Origin: Paenibacillus profundus
GTDB lineage: Bacteria > Bacillota > Bacilli > Paenibacillales > Paenibacillaceae
DNA length: 64,000 nucleotides
NCBI RefSeq assembly: GCF_021369635.1
Contig: NZ_JAJNBZ010000003.1
Coordinates: 310,168-374,167, forward strand
Direction: 5' to 3'
The first letter of the stretch is position 1. Each line of letters opens with the position of its first letter. Below, in pieces: positions 24,041 to 31,805 of the stretch. The notes beneath the pieces were generated by a model that was given only the letters and a program-made list of their open reading frames with translations, had not been told where the DNA came from and did no database searches. The translations under genes and the position numbers were made by a program.

Positions 24041-25318
24041 ATGTTGGACATGAAATGGATACGAATGAATGCGGAACAGGTACAGAGGGCGGCCCAGCTA
24101 AAGGGCATGGCTTTCGATGTGCAGGAGCTCCTATCATGGGATGCGAAGCGAAGAGACTTGCTGCAAATTACGGAAGCGATGCGTCAGGAACGCAACACCG
24201 CTTCGGGGCAGGTCGCTGTGCATATGCGCGCAGGGGACAAGGAGCCAGCCGAGCGGTTAAAGGAGCAGGTCCGCCGGCTGAACGAAGAGCTTGGCCGGTC
24301 AGAGCAGGAATTGGAGGAGGCCGAACGGCAATACCGCCGGCTCCTGCTGCTGGTGCCCAATCTTCCTTCGGATGATTCGCCCGTCGGCCTTACTGATGCG
24401 GACAATGTCGAAGTACGGCGATTCGGAGAACCCCGCACGTTCGACTTCCCTCTGCTCGACCATGTGGAATTAGGTGAACGGCTCGACCTGTTCGATATCC
24501 CGCGTGGCGTGAAGGTGGGCGGCGCACGGAGCTATTATTTGAAAAATGCTGGGCTCCTGCTGCATCGCGCCGTGCAGCAATTCGCGATCGACATGCTGAT
24601 GGATCGCGGCTTCACCATTATGGATGTGCCGTTGATGGCGCGCCGGGATGCCCTCATCGGCACGGGCTTCTTCCCGCTCGGCGAGGACCAATGCTACGCC
24701 ATTCCTGAGGAGCAGCTATGGCTTGTAGGCACCTCGGAGGTGAGCCTCGTCTCCTATTATGGCGACGAGATCGTCGATATGAGTGAGCCGATCCGGCTCG
24801 CCGGCGTGTCGGCCTGCTTCCGCCGCGAGGTCGGTTCGGCAGGACGGGACGTGCGCGGCTTGTACCGCGTGCATCAATTCGCCAAGGTGGAGCAGGTCAT
24901 TCTCGCCCCGAACGATGCTGCGGTGTCTAACCGCCTGCTGGAAGAGATGGTCGGCCATGCCGAAAGCATCCTGCAGGCGCTGGAGCTTCCTTATCGCGTC
25001 GTGGCTGTCTGCACCGGCGACATGTCGCAGAAGACGTTCAAGCAGTACGACATCGAGACATGGATGCCTAGCCGCGAGGCTTATGGCGAGACCCACTCGG
25101 CGTCGAACCTGCATGACTTCCAAGCACGGCGCATGAACATCCGCTACCGCGACGCGGAGGGCCAGCTGCAGTATTGCCATACCTTGAACAATACGGCGGT
25201 CGCCACGCCGCGCATCCTCATTCCGCTGCTTGAGAACCATCAGCAGGCGGATGGCTCGATCCGCATTCCCGAGGCGCTTCGCCCTTACATGCGCGGCATG
25301 GCAGAGATTCGGCTGTAG
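24041..25318 (+). CDS. serS: seryl-tRNA synthetase, divergent form
   Basis: A 425-aa class II synthetase that charges tRNA-Ser. It has an N-terminal coiled-coil arm (about 30-105) and a catalytic core with motif 2 (FRREVGSAGRDVRGLYRVHQF) and motif 3 (NTAVATPRILIPLLENHQ). The usual motif 3 of bacterial housekeeping SerRS reads close to NGSGLAVGRTLVAILENYQ, so this enzyme is unusual there. Paenibacillus strains can carry two serS genes; this may be the accessory copy. The T-box upstream ties its expression to tRNA-Ser charging. Confidence 0.9.
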   Translation: MLDMKWIRMNAEQVQRAAQLKGMAFDVQELLSWDAKRRDLLQITEAMRQERNTASGQVAVHMRAGDKEPAERLKEQVRRLNEELGRSEQELEEAERQYRRLLLLVPNLPSDDSPVGLTDADNVEVRRFGEPRTFDFPLLDHVELGERLDLFDIPRGVKVGGARSYYLKNAGLLLHRAVQQFAIDMLMDRGFTIMDVPLMARRDALIGTGFFPLGEDQCYAIPEEQLWLVGTSEVSLVSYYGDEIVDMSEPIRLAGVSACFRREVGSAGRDVRGLYRVHQFAKVEQVILAPNDAAVSNRLLEEMVGHAESILQALELPYRVVAVCTGDMSQKTFKQYDIETWMPSREAYGETHSASNLHDFQARRMNIRYRDAEGQLQYCHTLNNTAVATPRILIPLLENHQQADGSIRIPEALRPYMRGMAEIRL

Positions 25319-25826
25319 CCGCTATATGCAATAACAACATGCGGATGCCCGCTATCCTGTCTTCATTTGCCATGGATAGCGGACATCCGCTTTAGCTTTT
25401 TATTCCGGTTGAGTGGCCTTCATATAACGTTCGGTACGTCCATTCCTTAGCGATTTTGTCATCTTCCAAGGCAAGGATAGGATGTTCGCAGCATCTATTG
25501 GAAAATGTACAGTAAAATGTAGGAAGGATGCGGCTAAACGTCATTTGGACTGTATTTAGTCCAGTGGATTCGGCTGTTTTTCAGTGATTGCTGCGGAATG
25601 AATGTCAAAACATTGGATAAATTCCAATGGAACCCGCCATTAAGAAATTTACGTGCTGTTTCATTGTACGTTATCCAATCTAGGATGAGAGAAGAGAGAG
25701 CCGGCCTTCCCCTTCTGCCTTATAGGTGCGCAGATTCAGGTTCACATATCGTTCTTTCGTGTCTTGTTTTCGAACGCTGGCATCTATAGACGGCAGTCCG
25801 TGTACACCAGTGGCTGCTGCCGTCTA
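25319..25826. other. 508-bp intergenic region
   Basis: After the serS terminator (25341-25401) the sequence to 25785 shows no coding frame with a ribosome site. A 10-bp inverted repeat TAGACGGCAG...CTGCCGTCTA (about 25787-25826) lies at the 3' end of the VanZ gene and may end its transcript, although there is no clear T-run. Confidence 0.4.
25341..25401 (+). terminator. serS terminator
   Basis: GCGGATG-CCGCTATCC pairs with GGATAGCGG-CATCCGC around a 16-base loop, then a T-rich tail. Confidence 0.85.
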
Positions 25827-26333
25827 TCAGTATCGCGAACGCCTTTTACGCCTGCCGAGCGCGCCTGCCAGAACGAAGCCGAAGATGACGAGCAGGATGC
25901 CAATGCTGTCAACGCCGACATCGATGGCGTGTCCGGTCCGACCGGGGACGAAGCTCTGATGCCATTCGTCGGACATCGCATAGAGCAAGGTGAACAGCGC
26001 CCCGAGCACAATGCCCCCTGCTCGCTGCAGACGCAGCGCCAGAGCTAATTTTATCGACAAAAAAGCGAGCAGCGCGTACTCCGCGACATGTGCCGTCTTG
26101 CGAATGAAAAATTCCACAAAATCATACGGCTTCGTCCACGTGACAAGACCGCCGTCATAATAGAACTCCATCTGCGGAATCCAACGCTCCACCAAGTCCA
26201 TCGGCAGCCATGACGCCAGCGTAGGCCGGAGATCCTGGTGTGTGTAGGGCTCCGACGATTTGTAGAAAATAAACGCCATCCAAAGCAGCGTCAACACGAA
26301 CCACCATATGGCCCGCTTATTGCGTAAATTCAT
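25827..26333 (-). CDS. VanZ-family membrane protein
   Basis: A 168-aa protein with four hydrophobic segments. The VanZ signatures are present: the N-terminal FYKSSEPYT, the KTAHVAEYALLAFL helix, and the YAMSDEWHQSFVPGRTGHAIDVGVDS block. VanZ of Enterococcus gives low teicoplanin resistance by an unknown mechanism; most chromosomal relatives are uncharacterised. It follows the stalk-domain gene by 17 bases and is probably co-transcribed. Confidence 0.85.
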   Translation of the reverse strand: MNLRNKRAIWWFVLTLLWMAFIFYKSSEPYTHQDLRPTLASWLPMDLVERWIPQMEFYYDGGLVTWTKPYDFVEFFIRKTAHVAEYALLAFLSIKLALALRLQRAGGIVLGALFTLLYAMSDEWHQSFVPGRTGHAIDVGVDSIGILLVIFGFVLAGALGRRKRRSRY

Positions 26334-26350
26334 TACTTACAGGACCTCCC

Positions 26351-27313
26351 TTATGCCTTGTTATCTATCTGTTCGCCATCCGTCCGTTTCTCGCCCGGTA
26401 TCGCTGTAATCGCATCCGCGTGAGAGCGCAGTGATTTTGTCACTTCGAACTTGCCCAACTGCGTAGTGCTGCCATCCCCGCCGATCTTGCCGTAGGTTAC
26501 TGCATCCTGGACCGGGAACGAATGGCTGAAGTAGACCGCCCTGTCTTCTTGCTCCGGCTTCTTGCCGAACTCTTCGATAAATTTATCGGAGTTGCTGCCC
26601 ATACGTCCTTGCCATATCACTTCGGCCAAGCCATCGCTATTAATAACGACATAGCTCATAATGTCTTTGACGCTGTAATAATAGCGCAGCGCCTCCCCTT
26701 CAGGAAACTGAATGCTTACCGCAAATCCTTCAGCACGCGGCAGCAGCTCCCGATTCGGATATACGGTTGGTAAACGAAGCACTTCCTTGCGCGCATCCTC
26801 CAAGCTTCCGGTTCGAATAACCTCATCCCGCTTCACCCGCTCGGGCGTGCGGATGACGGCTGTCTTCTTCGCTTCGTTCCACACCACTTTGCCTCCCAAT
26901 GCTTCACTAATGAAGCGCAGCGGCACATACGTATGCCCATCGATAATGCGTACCGGCGCGTCCAGATTCACTTGTTTCCCGTTCACCGAAGCGTGCGCTT
27001 CGTCAGCCACCAGCTTTACTGTCTTCGTTTTGTCAGCGGGATACACCCAGACCGTCTTGTTCTTCGCATCCCAATTGTACGTAATATCCTGCTTGTCTTT
27101 TTTGTCCTGCTTATCAAAGTAGCTATAATCGTCGAATGCAAAAAGAGGAACCATAATATAGTTGTTTTCCCATTTCCATTCCGATATATCGTACCCGTTC
27201 AAATACACCTTCACGTCGCTCTTCGACGAGGCCGCTTGCGCTGATTGTGCCGCTGTTCCGACGAATCCGAACCATAAGGACAGACAGAGTGCGGCGACTA
27301 ACCATTTTCTCAT
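26351..27313 (-). CDS. secreted protein with copper amine oxidase-type stalk domain
   Basis: A 320-aa exported protein. The signal peptide ends near AQSAQA|A (residue 27-28). A stalk domain spans about 35-155, recognised by VYLNGYDIS, APVRIIDGHTYVPLRFISEALGG and VVWNEAKKTAVI. Such domains are abundant in Paenibacillus surface proteins and are non-catalytic. The C-terminal half (about 170-300) is of unknown family. It pairs with the VanZ gene, suggesting an envelope role. Confidence 0.82.
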   Translation of the reverse strand: MRKWLVAALCLSLWFGFVGTAAQSAQAASSKSDVKVYLNGYDISEWKWENNYIMVPLFAFDDYSYFDKQDKKDKQDITYNWDAKNKTVWVYPADKTKTVKLVADEAHASVNGKQVNLDAPVRIIDGHTYVPLRFISEALGGKVVWNEAKKTAVIRTPERVKRDEVIRTGSLEDARKEVLRLPTVYPNRELLPRAEGFAVSIQFPEGEALRYYYSVKDIMSYVVINSDGLAEVIWQGRMGSNSDKFIEEFGKKPEQEDRAVYFSHSFPVQDAVTYGKIGGDGSTTQLGKFEVTKSLRSHADAITAIPGEKRTDGEQIDNKA

Positions 27314-27445
27314 TTCACTTCTGCTCCTCTCTTAGTGGATGTACATTTGACTTGAGCGCTTCTTTTTCTTCTTTAATGCTTCTCTCTTCTATAGACCGAA
27401 CCCTTCTTGCAAATGTTGCAAATTTCGACGCATTCCGTTCGATAC

Positions 27446-27489
27446 ATAAAAAACATCCCCCGCAGCGATAATTATCGCCCGAGGGATGC
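27446..27489 (-). terminator. terminator of the patB-nhaC-ridA operon
   Basis: On the minus strand GCATCCC...GGGGATG encloses GCGATAATTATCGC, a long interrupted stem, followed by six Ts. Confidence 0.85.
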
Positions 27490-27504
27490 TCTATAGGTCT
27501 GACG

Positions 27505-27915
27505 TTATGGGATGACAGCAATCACTTCAATCTCAACAAGCCCGTCCTTCGGCAGACGCGCTACTTCTACGGCGCTTCGTGCTGGATACGGCTCGGTGAA
27601 GTATGAGGCATATACTCCATTCACCTTCTGAAAATCATTCATATTCTTCAAGAACACCGTCGTCTTGATGACATGTTCCATACCGGAACCCGCCGCTTCC
27701 ACAATAGCCTTCACGTTGTTAAGCGAAAGCGCCGTCTGCTCCTCCACGGTCGGTGGAAACGCTCCTGTCGAAGCATCCATGCCCAACTGGCCGGAAGTAA
27801 ACAGCAGCTGTCCGTACCGGACCGCTTGAGAGTAAGGGCCGATCGCTCCCGGTGCAAGCGTTGTGTTAATCTGGTGTGTTGCGGGATGTTCCGCGGGGAT
27901 TGCAGCTTCATGCAT
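27505..27915 (-). CDS. ridA: RidA/YjgF-family enamine deaminase
   Basis: A 136-aa RidA-family protein: GPYSQAVRYGQLLFTSGQLGMD, the conserved Arg in YPARSAVEVARLP and the final LVEIEVIAVIP. RidA hydrolyses reactive enamines such as 2-aminoacrylate, released by PLP enzymes acting on serine or cysteine compounds. It follows nhaC by 39 bases and is in an operon with a MalY/PatB-type PLP lyase, which is a likely source of that enamine. ATG 27915 has GGAG 9 bases upstream. Confidence 0.93.
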   Translation of the reverse strand: MHEAAIPAEHPATHQINTTLAPGAIGPYSQAVRYGQLLFTSGQLGMDASTGAFPPTVEEQTALSLNNVKAIVEAAGSGMEHVIKTTVFLKNMNDFQKVNGVYASYFTEPYPARSAVEVARLPKDGLVEIEVIAVIP

Positions 27916-27954
27916 TTCAACCAACTCCTTCTTGAATTTGTGGCGTTGCGGCTG

Positions 27955-29481
27955 TTACAAAGATACCGTCTTGCCTGCTCCGCCAGAGACCGACGAATTG
28001 TGAGATTGCTCTTCGTCAGATTGGTACTCCTTCAACATCTCCGCCTGCTGTTCTGGCGTCAGCTTGGCAATACCGAAGCCAGTGAAGCCCCAGATCGTCG
28101 CGAAGATGATGCCTGTCCAGCATAGGACCGCCCATGGCAAATAGTCGAGCGTCGCTACGCCTAGCGTGCCAGCCATGTAAGCCCCGGCCGCAGTCCACGG
28201 CAGAATCGGTTCGGTTATCGCAGCGGAATCCTCTACGGTACGTCCGAGGTTCTTCGGATGCAAGCCGCGGCGGATATACGCCTCGCGCAGCATTTCCCCT
28301 GGCATCAGGATAGAGACTTGGCCGTTGCTCGTTACCCCAATCATCGTCAATCCGGTGATGATGGTCGCTACAATCAGCGACCCTGTGGAATGAACCAGCT
28401 TCAGCAGCTTGTTGACGATTAATTCGAGTGACTTCGTTACAGAAATCGCTCCGGCGAACGATATCGCACAGAAGCAGATGAGCAGCGTTCCCATCATGGA
28501 ATTCATGCCGCCGCGGTTCAGCAAACGCGGAATATCGGCGATAACCGCGGAAGCATCGAAGCCAGGAAGGGTAACCATTGAGATATTAAATCCGTTCACA
28601 ACGGATGCCACCACATCGTGCAGCGAAAATCCTTGAAATATCATTCCGTTCGCCATCGCGAACATGGACGAGATGAGCATAACCGGAATCGTCGGCTTTT
28701 TCCCTATTGAACCATATAAAATAATGAGCACAGGGACGACGAGCAGCAAATTCCAGTCGTATATCGTGTCGAGCGTGCTCATAATCGTGCCGACCTTCTC
28801 CGGAATTTCCACACCTTCCGCATTCGTGTTCAGACCGGTAATGACATACACAATTCCTGCAACGACGAAGGAAGGAAGCGTCGTATAGAGCAAATGACCG
28901 ATATGCTCATACAGATTCACGCCAGTGGACAGCGCAGCAATGTTCGTCGTATCGGATAGCGGAGACAGCTTGTCCCCGAAGTAAGCACCGGCGACGACCG
29001 CACCGGCGACTGCGGCCAGATTGGCGTCCATTCCAGCTCCTACTCCCATGAACGCCACGCCAATCGTTCCCGCCGAGCCCCATGAGGTGCCTGTACATAC
29101 GGACACGACCGAAGTGACCAGGAAGGCTGTCACGAGCAGGAACTGGGGATCGATGATTTTCAAACCGTAATAAATCATCATCGGGATCGTACCGCCAATC
29201 ATCCATGCGCCGATCATAAGTCCGACCGTAATCAAAATAAGCATGGCCGGCATCGTCTTGGCAATTTTGTGCGAGATCGAATCCAACACATCATTGTAGC
29301 TGTATCCAAGCTTGATTGCGATGATGCCTGCAACCACCGCTGAAATAATAATGAGCGGCTCCGGCGGAAGCTCGAACAACACATACCCTAAGCTAAGCAG
29401 AATAACCATCGTGATCACTGGAAGTAAAGCTAAAAATAACGTCGGCTGCCGTTTCAAACTTCCCGTCTGTTGTTTAGCCAT
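27955..29481 (-). CDS. nhaC: NhaC-family antiporter
   Basis: A 508-aa membrane protein with about 12 helices. GTSWGSAGTIGVAFMGVG and AGAYFGDKLSPLSDTTNIA are the typical NhaC motifs. The family contains Na+/H+ antiporters and also exchangers of organic acids such as malate and lactate. Its place between a cystathionine beta-lyase-like gene and ridA raises the option that it carries an amino acid or keto acid, but that is inference. Confidence 0.9.
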   Translation of the reverse strand: MAKQQTGSLKRQPTLFLALLPVITMVILLSLGYVLFELPPEPLIIISAVVAGIIAIKLGYSYNDVLDSISHKIAKTMPAMLILITVGLMIGAWMIGGTIPMMIYYGLKIIDPQFLLVTAFLVTSVVSVCTGTSWGSAGTIGVAFMGVGAGMDANLAAVAGAVVAGAYFGDKLSPLSDTTNIAALSTGVNLYEHIGHLLYTTLPSFVVAGIVYVITGLNTNAEGVEIPEKVGTIMSTLDTIYDWNLLLVVPVLIILYGSIGKKPTIPVMLISSMFAMANGMIFQGFSLHDVVASVVNGFNISMVTLPGFDASAVIADIPRLLNRGGMNSMMGTLLICFCAISFAGAISVTKSLELIVNKLLKLVHSTGSLIVATIITGLTMIGVTSNGQVSILMPGEMLREAYIRRGLHPKNLGRTVEDSAAITEPILPWTAAGAYMAGTLGVATLDYLPWAVLCWTGIIFATIWGFTGFGIAKLTPEQQAEMLKEYQSDEEQSHNSSVSGGAGKTVSL

Positions 29482-29527
29482 GTGAGTACTCCCCCTGGGA
29501 TGTAATAGATGTTAGAATCTGTCTTGC

Positions 29528-30712
29528 TTACACTTTGCGAAGCGGATACGTTCGTTTCATACGGTTCAGTGCTTCGGCAAGCAAGGCGCGCGGGGTGGCG
29601 ACATTCAAGCGGATAAATCCTTCCCCGCCCGGACCGAAGGAAGTACCCCAGCTTACGTTGACTCGGGCCTCTTGCTCGAGCCAGCGCTTCATTTCCTCTT
29701 CCTTAGCGCTTAGCGCTGTACAATCCACCCACAGAAGATAAGTTCCTTCTGGCTTGTCGATGATCAGCTCTGGAAAATGCTCGGCGAAGAACGATCTCGC
29801 AAACGCGATATTATCGTCAATGTAACCCCTTACAGAAATGAGCCAGTCGTCACATTCAGTGTAGGCCACCTCCAATGCCGGTATGGCAAAGAAGGTTGGA
29901 TTGTGAATTCCCGCCTGCTGCAAGCTCATCTTGAAGTGATCTCGCAATCGTTCATTCGGAATGATGATGTTCGCAATTTCAAGACTGGCCAGATTGAACG
30001 TCTTCCCCGGAGAGGTGCAGATGATCGAGCGCTGTGCAACCTCCTCCGACAGCTTGGCGATAATCGTATGCTCATGCCCTTCGTGGATGAAGTCAGCGTG
30101 AATATCGTCGGACACGATGAGCGCATCGTAGCGGCAGCACAGCTCCGCAATACGCTCCAGCTCTTCACGAGTCCACACCCGTCCGATTGGATTATGGGGA
30201 GAACATAACAGCACAAGCTTGACCCCTTCCCGCATCCGCTGTTCCATGTCCTCGAAGTCGATGACATACTTCCCTTGCTCGCGGAGGAGCGGGCTTTCCA
30301 CCAGCAGGCGCTCATTTAACGTAACCGTTTTCGCAATCGGTTGATATGCAGGCGTATGGATTAAGATCCGGTCGCCCTTCTCTGTGAACTGCTGCACGAC
30401 GAGAGATACCGCCTGTACGATGCGCGGGCAAAAGACGATCCACTCCTCGGGCACGCTCCAGCCGTAAGCGCTATCAACCCATCGCTGAACGGCCTGATAA
30501 TATGGCGCGAACGGATCGGTATATCCGTAAATGCCGTGCTGTGCCATCTCCGCCATTTTGTCAATTACCGCTTGCGGTGTACGCAAGTCCATATCAGCAA
30601 CCGACAGGGCAAGCATGTCCTTGCCCATCGTCTCCGCCATTCCATCCCATTTGGCGCAATTCGTGCCGAAGCGGCTGACGATTTCATCAAAAATTGCTGG
30701 ATTCACAGCCAT
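29528..30712 (-). CDS. patB: PatB/MalY-type PLP-dependent C-S lyase
   Basis: A 394-aa fold-type I PLP enzyme of the MalY/PatB group, which cleaves cystathionine or cysteine to pyruvate, ammonia and a thiol. Features: SVADMDLRTP near the N-terminus, YGYTDP, LCSPHNPIGRVW, SDDIHADFI, and the PLP lysine in TSPGKTFNLAS. The C-terminus has the carboxylate-binding Arg in FIRLNVATPR. It is followed by nhaC and ridA and preceded by a YheO-like regulator. ATG 30712 is favoured, with AAGGAAGG 8 bases upstream. Confidence 0.9.
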   Translation of the reverse strand: MAVNPAIFDEIVSRFGTNCAKWDGMAETMGKDMLALSVADMDLRTPQAVIDKMAEMAQHGIYGYTDPFAPYYQAVQRWVDSAYGWSVPEEWIVFCPRIVQAVSLVVQQFTEKGDRILIHTPAYQPIAKTVTLNERLLVESPLLREQGKYVIDFEDMEQRMREGVKLVLLCSPHNPIGRVWTREELERIAELCCRYDALIVSDDIHADFIHEGHEHTIIAKLSEEVAQRSIICTSPGKTFNLASLEIANIIIPNERLRDHFKMSLQQAGIHNPTFFAIPALEVAYTECDDWLISVRGYIDDNIAFARSFFAEHFPELIIDKPEGTYLLWVDCTALSAKEEEMKRWLEQEARVNVSWGTSFGPGGEGFIRLNVATPRALLAEALNRMKRTYPLRKV

Positions 30713-30749
30713 TACCGCCACCTTCCTTTCGTTTCATCTCGTGGTGTAT

Positions 30750-31433
30750 TTATTTTAACTTCTGCAAATACCGATAGACGGTAGGTTCGGAAATGGACAG
30801 CGCCTTAGCTACTTGGGACACGCCACCCTTCATCAGGAACACTCCCAGCTCATTCAATTCCTTCACGATATCCATTTTCTCCTTGGAAGACAGACGTTCC
30901 GGCGGCACGCTCACTTTCCCCAACACCGACGTAATCATGTCATGAAGCAGGTCATCGACGTTGCCTTGCAAATATTCCGCCGCCGGATTTTCCTCTGGGG
31001 CATTCAGCTCCGCAGGCGCAGAGAGAGAGCCTCCAAGAAGCACATGCTGAATCCATTCCGCCGCCACATCCAGATGAGAGATGTCGATGTTCAAGCACAT
31101 CAGTCCGACGAGCTCTTCCCCATCATTTTTAATGAAATAGGTAGACGAGCGGAACGCTTGGCCATGGGAACCCCGCGCTTTGTAGTTCGTGATGAACTGC
31201 TGTTCCCTATAGGCCCCGCCCTTCAACAACTTCAATACAAGGTCGGTGGATCCGTCTCCCACTTTGCGGCCGCTGATGTGGCCGTTCTCTATAAAAATGA
31301 TGGAATGCTCCGGGTCGCTAATATCATGCACGACCACTTCACATTTCGGACCGATAATCGAAGCGATAAATGAGGCCATAGGGAAGTAAGATTGCAATAG
31401 AACCCGATTGGGGTGTGCCGCAAGTTGTTCCAT
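30750..31433 (-). CDS. YheO-like PAS/helix-turn-helix regulator
   Basis: A 227-aa regulator with an N-terminal YheO-like PAS domain (about 10-130; SIIGPKCEVVVHDISDPEHSI, YFIKNDGEELVGLMCLN) and a C-terminal helix-turn-helix (SQVAKALSISEPTVYRYLQKLK). Relatives such as DauR control D-amino-acid catabolism, so a ligand linked to amino acids is plausible. It is the first gene of the operon with patB, nhaC and ridA, 37 bases before patB. Confidence 0.88.
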   Translation of the reverse strand: MEQLAAHPNRVLLQSYFPMASFIASIIGPKCEVVVHDISDPEHSIIFIENGHISGRKVGDGSTDLVLKLLKGGAYREQQFITNYKARGSHGQAFRSSTYFIKNDGEELVGLMCLNIDISHLDVAAEWIQHVLLGGSLSAPAELNAPEENPAAEYLQGNVDDLLHDMITSVLGKVSVPPERLSSKEKMDIVKELNELGVFLMKGGVSQVAKALSISEPTVYRYLQKLK

Positions 31434-31805
31434 AAGAGCCCTCCTTCCTGTATGTAACCAATTAAAAGATAATGTTTAATAATGACTATATAAGTCGAAC
31501 TACAAGGGGATACGGTAACTAGATGCATTTCTTATAATAAATTATTATCTTGATAATATATTATTATCTTTATAAAACGTTTTCAATAGTTATTTTTGGA
31601 AATTGTGAAAAAAAGAAAAAGCCCCGTAACGGCAGCGGCACATTACGAGACTTCGTAAGACTTGGCATAACTTTATAGGGACACTTTGTATGTTCCATAC
31701 TTCCTCTTGAAGCTTATTTATCGTCATCCGGTCGCAACATCCGACATGAACAATTGCGCGAGAGAGGCTTTTAATCCCTTTCGGTTCGCCCCCGATAACG
31801 ACGTA
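31434..31805. other. 372-bp intergenic region, AT-rich control element
   Basis: Holds the copA terminator (31609-31650) and, at 31541-31570, an AT-rich array with hexamers ATTATC (31544-31549), GATAAT (31552-31557) and ATTATC (31563-31568), and an 11-base direct repeat ATTATTATCTT spaced 19 bases. It is upstream of the YheO-like regulator. No coding sequence is seen. Confidence 0.45.
31609..31650 (-). terminator. copA terminator
   Basis: On the minus strand CGTAATG and CGTTACG pair around a 9-base loop, followed by GGGGC and a T-rich stretch. Confidence 0.65.
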
